Source: JACTOJ01 sp032335695 (GTDB lineage: Bacteria; Bacillota; Clostridia; Clostridiales; Clostridiaceae). Taken from it: a DNA stretch of 64,000 bases. A program made the position numbers and the translations under genes. The notes below the pieces were generated by a model. The model was not told where the DNA came from, did not search any database, and saw only the letters and a list, made by a program, of their open reading frames with translations. Positions 27,209-35,492 of this stretch are shown piece after piece. Within the stretch, counting starts at the first letter, position 1. Every line of letters begins with the position of its first letter. Location of the stretch: contig NZ_JACTOJ010000020.1 in assembly GCF_032335695.1 (NCBI RefSeq), positions 32,454 to 96,453 on the forward strand, read 5' to 3'.

Positions 27209-28507
27209 ATGGAACAGTTAGATGATTATTTACAAGGTATTTATGGGGAATTTAAATGTGTATTGAATAATGAAAAAAAGGAGCTGTTTTCCTTCTTTGG
27301 CTCGTCTTTGTTAAAGCTTCTTTCTGATGGTATATATTTTAAGATAGGCAGTAAGATAATATTTTCTAATCCTTCGGCCAATAATATTTTTACTGGAAAT
27401 TCTGAGAATAGTGTGGTGGGTTACGATATAAAACATTTACTTATAATGGAAGGTGAAAATTTAGATTTATATTGCAAAGCGATGATGCAGCTGGAAATTC
27501 AGGGAGAATTAAGCCCAACTCGAGTTAAAATAAGGAGAAGGTCGGATAATGAGGAAAAATATTTAGAGTTCGAAGGAAAAAATTATATATTTAAAGGTAA
27601 AAAAATATTTGTAGGTATCATCAGGGACATATCAGATAGCATGTTAGTGAAGGAATATAGAGAAGAATATGAGAAAAGTGCTAACATGCTTGATGAAATG
27701 TTAAAGTCAGACATGTTGAAAACTCAGTTTTATGAAAATTTGTCTCATGAATTAAGAACTCCTTTAAATGTAATCTTAGGAGCTGTTCAACTGCAAAATT
27801 TAATTTTTGATAAAAATACTTGCGAAGTTGGAAGAAGCAGTGCTAGAAAATACAATAGAATAATAAGGCAGAATTGTTACAAGCTATTAAGAATAGTGAA
27901 TAATTTATTAGATATAACCAAGCTGGAATATGGAAGAATGGATCTGCAGCTCAAAAATAGTAATATAATAGCTGAAATTGAAGATGTGACTATGTCGGTG
28001 GTGGAATATGCTTCTAGCAAAGGGATTGAATTGATTTTTGATACGGATATTGAAGAGAAATATATGGCTTTTGATGAGGATAGCATTGAGAGAATAATGA
28101 TGAATCTTCTATCAAACGCAGTAAAATTCACATCACCAGGTAAAAAAATTTTTGTAAATGTGAAGGATTTGCAAAATCAGCTTCTTATATCTGTGAAAGA
28201 TGAAGGAGAAGGAATAGCTAAAGAGGAGCTTGAAAAAATTTTTGATAGATTTTCTCAAGTGGATAGTAATCTTACAAGAAGAAGCAAAGGTACGGGAATA
28301 GGTCTATCATTAGTGAAGTATTTAGTGGATCTTTATGAAGGCTCCATATGGGTAGATAGCAAATTAAATGAAGGAACTGAATTTACTATAAAGCTTCCTG
28401 TAAAACTTGTGGAAGACGATGATTCGAAAATTAATGAAAATTTTATAAGGCAGAATAAGATTGAAAGAGCTTGCGTAGAATTTTCAGATATATATAATCT
28501 TGAATAA
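27209..28507 (+). CDS. PAS-domain sensor histidine kinase, apparently soluble
   Basis: A 432-residue kinase without membrane segments. Residues 35-150 look like a PAS sensor (YFKIGSKIIFSNPSANNIF; GIIRDISD). The dimerisation H-box HELRTPLN carries His180. ATP-lid motifs follow: N-box MNLLSNAVKF, G1 VKDEGEGI, F-box IFDRFSQ and G2 GTGIGLSLVK. No response-regulator gene is adjacent, so it is an orphan kinase in this window. Soluble PAS kinases of this build in clostridia may feed the sporulation phosphorelay or Spo0A directly, but that is inference. Confidence 0.9.
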   Translation: MEQLDDYLQGIYGEFKCVLNNEKKELFSFFGSSLLKLLSDGIYFKIGSKIIFSNPSANNIFTGNSENSVVGYDIKHLLIMEGENLDLYCKAMMQLEIQGELSPTRVKIRRRSDNEEKYLEFEGKNYIFKGKKIFVGIIRDISDSMLVKEYREEYEKSANMLDEMLKSDMLKTQFYENLSHELRTPLNVILGAVQLQNLIFDKNTCEVGRSSARKYNRIIRQNCYKLLRIVNNLLDITKLEYGRMDLQLKNSNIIAEIEDVTMSVVEYASSKGIELIFDTDIEEKYMAFDEDSIERIMMNLLSNAVKFTSPGKKIFVNVKDLQNQLLISVKDEGEGIAKEELEKIFDRFSQVDSNLTRRSKGTGIGLSLVKYLVDLYEGSIWVDSKLNEGTEFTIKLPVKLVEDDDSKINENFIRQNKIERACVEFSDIYNLE

Positions 28508-28571
28508 GGAAATAATTTTAAAATTTATTTGATTTTTTTAGATGTTTATGCTAATATAGTAATGTTATTTT

Positions 28572-28645
28572 GCGGCTGTACCTCAATTGGATAGAGGACT
28601 CGGCTACGAACCGAGGTGCTACGGGTTCGATTCCTGTCAGCCGCA
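28572..28645 (+). tRNA. tRNA-Arg (anticodon ACG)
   Basis: A complete cloverleaf. The acceptor stem GCGGCTG pairs with CAGCCGC, the anticodon stem CTCGG/CCGAG encloses the loop CTACGAA (anticodon ACG), and the T arm carries GGGTTCGATTCCTGT. The CCA end is not encoded. Confidence 0.95.
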
Positions 28646-28653
28646 TTTATATG

Positions 28654-28682
28654 AAACTATGAGTTCTTCTCATAGTTTTTTT
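28654..28682 (+). terminator. Terminator of tRNA-Arg(ACG)
   Basis: AAACTATGAG pairs with CTCATAGTTT, followed by a T run. The DMT transporter remnant begins directly at its end. Confidence 0.85.
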
Positions 28683-29360
28683 GTTTGGTAAAGCTCCAAT
28701 AAGTACAAAAAAGCTGTTGGCTATAATAATAGCATTTTCAGGCTGCTTGCTAACCTCTGGTGTAATTAGCAGCAAAGAAAAATTATCTGCTATAGGAGTT
28801 TTATGCGGACTATTATCAGCAGTTTTCTACTCATTCATGAATGTATATTCCGGTAAAAACCTTAGGAATACGGACTCACTTACCATCAATTTCTACTCCA
28901 CGATATTTTCTTTGATTTCATTAATTATATACAGACCTCCTATATTTTTATTAAAGGTTCTGTTATAAATCAGTGTTGATTTTTCACTGATTTATAACTT
29001 CCTTTAGTTCGGGAGGCTGTGTTTTAAAATGTTGATATTATCGTTTGAGTTCATTTGCGAAAAACGCCTTTATCAACATCCTTTTAAAACATAGTCTTAT
29101 TAAAAGGAGAATATAATTTATCCTTGATAATATTCACAGCTATATTAGCAGTATTATGTGAGATAGTGCCTCTAACTCTGCTTTATTCATCAATAAAGCA
29201 TATAGGCTCTTTAAGAGTATCTATAATAGGAAATTTAGAAATACCAGTAGCAATAATATTTTCTTACTTTGCTCTAGGAGAAAGGATAAATATTGCTCAA
29301 ATTCTGGGTGCATGCATGGTAGTATATGCTGCCTATACTGTTCAAAAAATAGAGAATTAA
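28681..29360 (+). pseudogene. EamA/DMT-family transporter, 5'-truncated and split by a mobile element
   Basis: Two in-frame pieces of an EamA-type drug/metabolite transporter. The first (to 28968) begins mid-protein with ISTKKLLAIIIAFSGCLLTSG and continues through LLSAVFYSFMNVYSGK. The second (from about 29104) has LIIFTAILAVL, TLLYSSIKHIGSL, NLEIPVAIIFSYFALGERI and a final helix. A 143-base element (28955-29097) separates them. Removing it with one copy of the TATTAA target duplication rejoins the frame as ...RPPIFLLKGEYNLSLIIF... The first 100 or so residues of a normal EamA protein are missing: the remnant abuts the tRNA terminator. The gene is non-functional on both counts. Confidence 0.88.
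28955..29097. mobile_element. Miniature inverted-repeat element, copy 1 (143 bases)
   Basis: The ends AGGTTCTGTTATAAA and (inverted) AGACTATGTTTTAAA are imperfect inverted repeats. It is flanked by the direct repeat TATTAA (28949-28954 and 29098-29103), a six-base target duplication. It contains a 14-pair hairpin (GTTATAAATCAGTG with CACTGATTTATAAC) and a second arm pair around TTTTAAAATGTTGAT / ATCAACATCCTTTTAAAA. It has no coding capacity. A related copy lies at 50961-51436. Confidence 0.85.
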
Positions 29361-29367
29361 AACAAAA

Positions 29368-29431
29368 CTTTCGTTTGCTTTCGAATATTTTTTAAAAAAA
29401 CGTTGACAAAAGAAATAAAACGTAATAAAAT
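29368..29431 (+). promoter_or_regulatory. Promoter of the fructose operon with 10-base-spaced direct repeats
   Basis: TTGACA (29403-29408), a 17-base spacer and TAAAAT (29426-29431) make a strong sigma-A promoter. Just upstream CTTTCG occurs twice exactly 10 bases apart (29368-29373 and 29378-29383), i.e. on the same DNA face. This could be a site for the DeoR-type regulator encoded first in the operon. Confidence 0.75.
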
Positions 29432-29486
29432 AAAATCAAACAAAGATAATAATAACAAACGCAATATAAATGTAAGGAGTAAGGAA

Positions 29487-30257
29487 ATGTTTGGTGAAGA
29501 AAGAAAAGCTCAAATAATTAACTTACTAAAGCTTCAGGGTGATGTAAAGGTTTCCAATTTAGCTGATACCTATAAAGTTTCAGAAGTTACTATACGAAAG
29601 GATTTGCAAGAATTAGAAGAAGAAGGGCTTATCAAAAGAGTTCATGGAGGAGCAGTATTAGTTCATAATACAAAATTTGAACCTACTTTCTATGAAAAAG
29701 TTGATAAGTTCATAGAAGAAAAGATAGCCATAGGGAAGCAAGCTGCTTCTATGGTAGAGGATGGTGATACTGTAGCTTTAGACGGAGGAACTACAAATCT
29801 TCAAATAGCCAGAAATATAAGGGCAAATAATCTCACAGTAATAACTAATTCTCTAGATATAGCTATAGAGCTTTCTAATAATCACAGCAATGAAGTTATA
29901 GTTATAGGAGGAACTCTTAGAAGTCATACCAGAGCTCTTATAGGACCAATAGCAAGCAGCATATTAAAAAATGTAAGAGTGGATATAGCTTTTGTAGGAG
30001 CTAATGGAATATCTCTAGATTATGGTATCACCACACCAAACATGAATGAAGCGCAGACTAAACGTGAAATAATAGAAAGTGCAGAAAGGGTAATAATAGT
30101 TTGTGATCATAGTAAATTTAGCGAAGTATGTTTTGCTAAAATTACGGATTTTGACAAAATACATTATATAGTTACAGATAGCAAACTAGATGAAGGAGTG
30201 AGAAAAGAATTTAGAGAGAAGGGAATAAGAATAATTACAGCAAAGGAGGGGATTTAA
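29487..30257 (+). CDS. fruR: DeoR-family regulator of fructose use
   Basis: 256 residues from the ATG after AAGGAGTAAGG; an upstream in-frame ATG at 29463 and other starts overlap the promoter. The N-terminal DeoR helix-turn-helix (ERKAQIINLLKLQGDVKVSNLADTYKVSEVTIRKDLQELEE) precedes a DeoRC sugar-phosphate-sensing domain (DGDTVALDGGTTNLQIAR; VITNSLDIAIELS). In FruR-type proteins the effector is usually fructose-1-phosphate. The stop overlaps the fruK start by one base, and the regulator is probably autoregulated through the promoter above. Confidence 0.9.
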   Translation: MFGEERKAQIINLLKLQGDVKVSNLADTYKVSEVTIRKDLQELEEEGLIKRVHGGAVLVHNTKFEPTFYEKVDKFIEEKIAIGKQAASMVEDGDTVALDGGTTNLQIARNIRANNLTVITNSLDIAIELSNNHSNEVIVIGGTLRSHTRALIGPIASSILKNVRVDIAFVGANGISLDYGITTPNMNEAQTKREIIESAERVIIVCDHSKFSEVCFAKITDFDKIHYIVTDSKLDEGVRKEFREKGIRIITAKEGI

Positions 30258-31186
30258 TGATTTTAACCGTAACTTTGAATCCTGCAGTAGATAAGACTAT
30301 AAAAATATCTGATCTAAAGATTGGAGAAGTAAATAGAATAGATTTTTCCAGAGTAGATGCTGGTGGAAAAGGAATAAATGTTTCAAAGACTATAAAGCAG
30401 TTAGGCGGAAAAAGTACAGCATTAGGCTTTATAGGAGGCTCCAATGGAGAATTTATCAGAGAACATCTAGACAGTTCAGAAATAGAAAATGACTTTGTTA
30501 GAATACCTGGAGAAACTAGACTCAATACTAAAATAGTAGATATCGTAAATAATACTTATACGGATATAAATGAAAATGGTCCCCAGATATCTAAAGAAGA
30601 GCTTACAAAAATAAGAGAAAAAATAAGCTCCTATATGAAAGACGGAAACTTGATAGTTCTTTCCGGAAGCTTACCTAAAGGAATAAATGAAGACTTCTAT
30701 AAAGAGATTATATTAGAAGCTAATGAAAAAAAATGTAGGGTTATATTAGATGTGGACGGTAAAAAGTTTACAGAAGCCATAAAAGCTGGACCATACCTTA
30801 TTAAACCTAATATTCATGAATTAGAAAAAGCTTTTCAGGTTAGCATAGAGAGTGAACAAGAGCTCATCGACGTAGCAAAGGAAATCCTTGAATATGGAGT
30901 TGAATATGTGGTGGTATCAAGAGGACATGAAGGCTCCATAATGATAAGCAAAGACAAGGTGATTAAGGCAAAAGGAATTAAGGTTAAAGTAGGAAGCACT
31001 GTAGGAGCAGGAGATTCTATGGTAGGAGCATTAGCTTTATCCATAGAACAGGGGCAAAGCATGGAGGAAGCTTTAAGACTTGCAGCAGCCACTGGAACAG
31101 CCAATGTTACTACGGAGGGTACTCAAAGCCCGGATATAAGCTTAATAAACAAGTATTTAGAACAAATTGAATTGTTATATTTATAG
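30257..31186 (+). CDS. fruK: 1-phosphofructokinase
   Basis: A 309-residue PfkB/ribokinase-fold enzyme that phosphorylates fructose-1-phosphate to fructose-1,6-bisphosphate. Diagnostic stretches are the N-terminal TLNPAVDKTI, GGKGINVSKTIKQLGG, SGSLPKG and the C-terminal catalytic VGAGDSMVGAL (catalytic Asp in GAGD). Position between fruR and the fructose PTS genes separates it from tagatose-6-phosphate kinases, which share the fold. Confidence 0.94.
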   Translation: MILTVTLNPAVDKTIKISDLKIGEVNRIDFSRVDAGGKGINVSKTIKQLGGKSTALGFIGGSNGEFIREHLDSSEIENDFVRIPGETRLNTKIVDIVNNTYTDINENGPQISKEELTKIREKISSYMKDGNLIVLSGSLPKGINEDFYKEIILEANEKKCRVILDVDGKKFTEAIKAGPYLIKPNIHELEKAFQVSIESEQELIDVAKEILEYGVEYVVVSRGHEGSIMISKDKVIKAKGIKVKVGSTVGAGDSMVGALALSIEQGQSMEEALRLAAATGTANVTTEGTQSPDISLINKYLEQIELLYL

Positions 31187-31199
31187 AGGAGATGAAATT

Positions 31200-31643
31200 A
31201 TGAACATTACAGAAATTATGAATAAGGATCTTATAAAGCTTGAATTGGAGGCAGACAATAAAAATGACGCCATCAGAGAATTAGCGGACATCATAGATAA
31301 GACTGGTAACTTAAACAATAAGGAAGAGTACATCAACGCAGTAATGGAGAGAGAAAAGGTATTTTCCACAGGAATAGGAATGGGAATAGCTATACCTCAT
31401 GGAAAAACCAATGCAGTAAAAAAGCCAACTCTAGCATTCGGAAGAAGTAAAAAAGGCATAGATTATAATTCAATGGACGGAACTCCTGCAAAATTATTTT
31501 TCATAATAGCCGTACCGGAGGATTCAAATGATGAACATCTAAGATTACTGGCTCAAATCTCTAGAAAGCTTATGCATGAAGAGCTAAGAAACAATCTGTT
31601 AAATGCCAGTACTGCTGAAGAAATATTAAAATTCTTAGAATAA
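31200..31643 (+). CDS. Fructose-type PTS enzyme IIA
   Basis: 147 residues from the ATG following GAGGAGATG; an earlier ATG (31167) lies within fruK. The EIIA-Fru/Ntr fold is shown by GIGMGIAIPHGKT with the phosphorylated His67, and by AVPEDSNDEHLRLLAQISRKL. It receives phosphate from HPr and passes it to the EIIB domain of the next gene. In many clostridia IIA, IIB and IIC are fused in one FruA protein; here IIA is separate. Confidence 0.92.
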   Translation: MNITEIMNKDLIKLELEADNKNDAIRELADIIDKTGNLNNKEEYINAVMEREKVFSTGIGMGIAIPHGKTNAVKKPTLAFGRSKKGIDYNSMDGTPAKLFFIIAVPEDSNDEHLRLLAQISRKLMHEELRNNLLNASTAEEILKFLE

Positions 31644-31662
31644 AAGGAAGGGGTGTATCAAT

Positions 31663-33042
31663 ATGAAAATAGTAGCTATTACATCATGTCCTACAGGAAT
31701 TGCGCATACCTATATGGCTGCAGAAGCATTGTCTATCGCAGCCAAGGAAATGGGAGTTGATATGAAGGTTGAAACTCAAGGTTCTGTAGGAGCAGAAAAT
31801 GTGTTGACAGAAAAGGAAATAAAAGAAGCAGATTGTGTCATCATCGCTGCAGATACTAATGTTTCTAAAGACAGATTTGTAGGCAAAAAAATGGTGGAAG
31901 TTGGAGTTTCAGATGCTATTAAAGATGCCAAGGGACTTATAGACAGGGCTAAGACAGCAAAAGCCTATAAAGCAGCTTCAGCGGATCTTACAGATGAAGT
32001 CAGCAAGATAAAAGAGCAGAAAAGCTCAGAGAGAAAAGGCCCTTATAAGCACCTTATGACAGGGGTATCCTTCATGATACCATTCGTAGTAGCTGGAGGT
32101 ATTATAATAGCACTATCCTTTGCTTTTGGAATTACCGCCTTTAAGCAAGAGGGAACTTTAGCAGCAGCACTTATGAAGATAGGCGGCAGCAATGCCTTTG
32201 CATTGATGGTTCCTATACTATCTGGTTATATCGCATATTCAATAGCTGATAGACCAGGACTTGTACCAGGTATGGTTGGCGGTATGTTGTCAGCTTCCTT
32301 GGGAGCAGGTTTCTTAGGCGGTATAGTATCAGGTTTCATGGCTGGTTACTTCGTAGAATTTTTAAAGAAAACGATTAAGCTTCCAAAATCACTTCAAGGT
32401 TTAATGCCAGTGCTGGTACTTCCTATAATATCTACTCTTGTAGTAGGTTTGGCAATGATATATATAGTTGGAGCACCTATGGCAGCTATAAATACAGCTA
32501 TGAGTGATTGGCTTAAAAACTTAAGCGGTGCGAACTCAGTATTACTTGGAATCATATTAGGACTTATGATGGCCTTTGACTTAGGAGGACCAGTAAACAA
32601 AGCAGCCTATGCCTTTGGTACAGCTACACTAGCAAGTGGACAGCCATCCATGGTTATGGCAGCAGTTATGGCAGCAGGTATGACACCTCCTTTAGGAGTA
32701 GCGCTTGCTACAGTTATAGCTAAAGATAAATTCACAGAACAGGAAAGAGAAGCAGGAAAGGCAGCTTGGGCATTAGGAGCATCATTCATAAGTGAAGGAG
32801 CAATACCTTTTGCAGCATCAAATCCTCTAAGAATAATACCTTCCTTCATGGCAGGATCGGCAGTTACAGGAGCACTTTCAATGCTATTTAAAGTTAAATT
32901 AGCTGTACCTCACGGTGGAGTATTCGTATTCTTCATACCTCATGCAGTAACAGGCTTACTCTACTACTTAATTGCTATAGTAGCAGGAACAGTTGTAACA
33001 GGATTATCCATATCAGTACTTTTGAAAAAGAAAGAAGCATAA
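31663..33042 (+). CDS. fruA: Fructose PTS enzyme IIBC
   Basis: A 459-residue two-domain transporter. The EIIB domain (1-100) begins MKIVAITSCPTGIAHTYMAA with phosphorylated Cys9. A short linker (KEQKSSERKGPYKHLMTGVS) leads into the EIIC membrane domain with about eight to ten helices, including AFDLGGPVNKAAYAFGTA and GAIPFAASNPLRIIP, typical of fructose-specific IIC. It brings in fructose as fructose-1-phosphate, the substrate of FruK. Confidence 0.94.
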   Translation: MKIVAITSCPTGIAHTYMAAEALSIAAKEMGVDMKVETQGSVGAENVLTEKEIKEADCVIIAADTNVSKDRFVGKKMVEVGVSDAIKDAKGLIDRAKTAKAYKAASADLTDEVSKIKEQKSSERKGPYKHLMTGVSFMIPFVVAGGIIIALSFAFGITAFKQEGTLAAALMKIGGSNAFALMVPILSGYIAYSIADRPGLVPGMVGGMLSASLGAGFLGGIVSGFMAGYFVEFLKKTIKLPKSLQGLMPVLVLPIISTLVVGLAMIYIVGAPMAAINTAMSDWLKNLSGANSVLLGIILGLMMAFDLGGPVNKAAYAFGTATLASGQPSMVMAAVMAAGMTPPLGVALATVIAKDKFTEQEREAGKAAWALGASFISEGAIPFAASNPLRIIPSFMAGSAVTGALSMLFKVKLAVPHGGVFVFFIPHAVTGLLYYLIAIVAGTVVTGLSISVLLKKKEA

Positions 33043-33051
33043 ATAGAAAAA

Positions 33052-33088
33052 AACCTAGTGGAGGGCTAATCTACTAGGTTTTTTATTT
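33052..33088 (+). terminator. Terminator of the fru operon
   Basis: AACCTAGT pairs with ACTAGGTT around a 12-base loop; the sequence then runs TTTTATTTT. Confidence 0.85.
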
Positions 33089-33160
33089 TAGTACTGCATA
33101 TGGGGGATGCAGTACTAATTCTACATATAATGATGAAATCATACATTATACATAGTAGAA
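33089..33160. repeat. Two tandem hairpins downstream of the fru operon
   Basis: A perfect 11-pair hairpin TAGTACTGCAT / ATGCAGTACTA (33089-33117) is followed at once by a longer imperfect dyad bounded by TTCTAC and GTAGAA (33119-33160). Neither has a clear T-tract. They may be transcript-end structures of the convergent gene or a small repeat element. Confidence 0.5.
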
Positions 33161-33179
33161 CTTTTGGTTCTATAGGGGC

Positions 33180-34220
33180 TTAAAAGATTTTTTTATATAT
33201 ACTCAAAATATCCTGATAGGATAAAGAGATATAGCTATTATTGAACAAGTATCGGTAATCATAGTAAGCAGTCTTTGTAAATGCCTGCACATCTTCCAAA
33301 GTCATACCATAGGTTCTTCCTCTTTTTCTTGGCATCAGTTTATTAAATAAAATCTGTAAATTATCATATATAAGTTCATCATTTCTAATGCCTAAAAATT
33401 CACCGATAATGTTATTTAAAAACTTTATCTTACCTGAAGAGTTTTTTGAGTTGTACTTTTTGAATACATCTGTAAAAAACTCATAATAGCATTCCGATGG
33501 AACAACATGATATTTTTCCATAAGCGGTCTAGATAAAGCATTTATAGAACAAAAACCTGTGTTACTAATTGCAATTTCAGCATAATTTGATGCTATAAAG
33601 AAGTCCTCTAAAAGTTCACTGAAATTATCTTTTCCAATATCTAAAAGTCTTCTTAAACCTGATAACACAGTTTTTATGGCAGATTCACTAAAAAGTTCAG
33701 TATAGGAACTTGAATTTACAGATAAATAAGATTCCATAGCATTTATCAAAGTATTGATTGAAGCGATGATGAAAGTTCTAGAGGATGTCCCTTTTAAAAA
33801 TTCAGGAATCAAAACTATATGATTAGAATTAAGCTTATCCATGGATGAATAGGCACCAAATTCTTTATAACCTATGGTGGTGTTTCCTACATCGCATACA
33901 TCTGGTAACAGTATAAGCTCTAAGCCTTTTTGTGAAGCTAGATTTCTAGCTACATTAAACACTCTGCTGTCACCAACAGCAATTATTCTCTTATAATCAT
34001 AGTTACTGATATCTAAACTTATACTATCATATGCTTCCTTTGAAGAAGAAAACTTATTTAAAAAAATACAGTTCCAGTCTTTCGAAAAATTTGTCAGTTT
34101 TTTTCTAAAAACAGATAATTCTGTAATGAACAAGTCATTTTCGTCAACCTTAAAGCTCTCAACAAACTCCTGAAAATTACAGAAAGTATGTATTTGTGGC
34201 TTTAAAGCGAATAATTTCAT
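33180..34220 (-). CDS. Catalytically degenerate homologue of 4-hydroxybutyrate dehydrogenase (iron-ADH family)
   Basis: 346 residues from the ATG after AGGAAGG; a start at 34244 has no ribosome site. Global features match iron-dependent alcohol dehydrogenases of the 4-hydroxybutyrate type (MKLFALKPQIHTFCNFQEF; VLIPEFLK; SNYAEIAISNTGFCSINALSRPL; TYGMTLEDVQAF). The nucleotide loop GGGTVIDxxK is replaced by GDSRVFNVAR (83-92) and PTTCGTGSE by PDVCDVGNT. All four metal ligands seem lost: DALxH reads NTLIN (156-160), VHALS reads INALS (Asn227), and HVPHG reads HVVPS. It is probably a pseudoenzyme with a regulatory or structural role, or a gene in decay without stops. Confidence 0.72.
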   Translation of the reverse strand: MKLFALKPQIHTFCNFQEFVESFKVDENDLFITELSVFRKKLTNFSKDWNCIFLNKFSSSKEAYDSISLDISNYDYKRIIAVGDSRVFNVARNLASQKGLELILLPDVCDVGNTTIGYKEFGAYSSMDKLNSNHIVLIPEFLKGTSSRTFIIASINTLINAMESYLSVNSSSYTELFSESAIKTVLSGLRRLLDIGKDNFSELLEDFFIASNYAEIAISNTGFCSINALSRPLMEKYHVVPSECYYEFFTDVFKKYNSKNSSGKIKFLNNIIGEFLGIRNDELIYDNLQILFNKLMPRKRGRTYGMTLEDVQAFTKTAYYDYRYLFNNSYISLSYQDILSIYKKIF

Positions 34221-34364
34221 GACCCTACATCCTTCCTTATACAAATGTTTTAGTGCTTAGATGTTTGTTCTAAACCTGTCATTAATTAAATTATAGATTT
34301 CTTTTTAAATATATAAAGCATTAGTAAGTTGTTTAAAAATATTTTAACAATATTCAAAAAAAAC

Positions 34365-34404
34365 GCATAAAAAAGTAAACATTTATTAAAAGTAAATGTT
34401 TACT
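34365..34404 (-). terminator. Terminator of psd (minus strand)
   Basis: AGTAAACATTTA (34374-34385) pairs perfectly with TAAATGTTTACT (34393-34404). Read on the minus strand it is followed by TTTTTTATG. Confidence 0.8.
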
Positions 34405-34446
34405 ATGGGTTTAATTTGCTAAAAATTAGTTTTAATAGGATAAAGC

Positions 34447-35337
34447 CTATATTACTTTTGTCCCTATCTTCTCTCCAAGTTTTATTTTTGATTCAAAGCC
34501 ATCTTCGGTTTGAGAAAGAATATCTTCATCAAATTTAACTTTATTTTTTTCTATAAACATCATAACTGTAGAGCCTCCGAATTTGAAAAAGCCTTTCTCA
34601 CTTCCTCTTGTCACTCTTTGGTTTGGAGTGTAGCTCTGAACAATGGAACCAACAGAAGTAGCTCCTACTTCCATATATAGCAGTGATCCAAAATTATCAG
34701 ATTGGAAAAGGCTCCATTCTCTTTTATTTTGGCAAAATAATTTTTCCTTTTTGTTTAAAGCAACTGGATTTACTGAGTAGTAATAGCCCTTGACTTTGTT
34801 ATTATCAAGGCATACGCCGTCATCCACAAAATGAAATCTATGATAATCTGTAGGACACAACCTAAGTATTAAACAGCTGCCCCCTTGGAACATATCAAAT
34901 AATTTAGGATCATTTATTAGCTCTCTAAAGCTGTAAGTTAACCCTTTAATTTGAACGAGATTATCTATATCAATGTTTTCATGTATTAGAAGCCTTCCGT
35001 CTCCAGGAGATATAAAGCTGTTTTTATCCATATCCACGGGTCGTCCCTGGGGAGTAATCTTTCTCACAAAAAAGTCGTTAAAACATTTGAAACTATTAAC
35101 ATCATCCTGGCAAATGGACATATCAATATCAAAATCCTTAATAAAGGCTTTTATTTTGCCTTTGCTTATAGGATTGTCACAATATAATCCAGTTAATTTA
35201 GAAAATAGTTTTTTCTTCACTATAAGCTCTAAAATACTGAGTCCTATTGGAGAGGAGTATATCCAATTTAAATATTTTTCCCCTGCAACTTTTTCAATTT
35301 CATAATCTTTAGTATTTCTATCGTAAATTTTAATCAT
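34447..35337 (-). CDS. psd: Phosphatidylserine decarboxylase proenzyme
   Basis: A 296-residue membrane-associated enzyme converting phosphatidylserine to phosphatidylethanolamine. The self-cleavage site FGGST (Ser near residue 256) generates the pyruvoyl group. Other conserved parts are NDFFVRKITPQGRP, SPGDGRLL, LRLCPTDYHRFHF (with the charge-relay His) and VGATSVGSI. The length fits the clostridial long form. It is transcribed alone and is divergent from the TetR gene. Confidence 0.94.
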   Translation of the reverse strand: MIKIYDRNTKDYEIEKVAGEKYLNWIYSSPIGLSILELIVKKKLFSKLTGLYCDNPISKGKIKAFIKDFDIDMSICQDDVNSFKCFNDFFVRKITPQGRPVDMDKNSFISPGDGRLLIHENIDIDNLVQIKGLTYSFRELINDPKLFDMFQGGSCLILRLCPTDYHRFHFVDDGVCLDNNKVKGYYYSVNPVALNKKEKLFCQNKREWSLFQSDNFGSLLYMEVGATSVGSIVQSYTPNQRVTRGSEKGFFKFGGSTVMMFIEKNKVKFDEDILSQTEDGFESKIKLGEKIGTKVI

Positions 35338-35492
35338 ACCAATATCTCCATATTTAAATTTAGTTCTGCGCTAAGTAAATTATAATAGTAAAGCCCTCTC
35401 AACACAATAACATAGCATATAATAAAAGGTTGAAGGGATAAAAATATTGGTATATTATAAAAATATATTTAACTATGGAGTGAGGATTTCAA

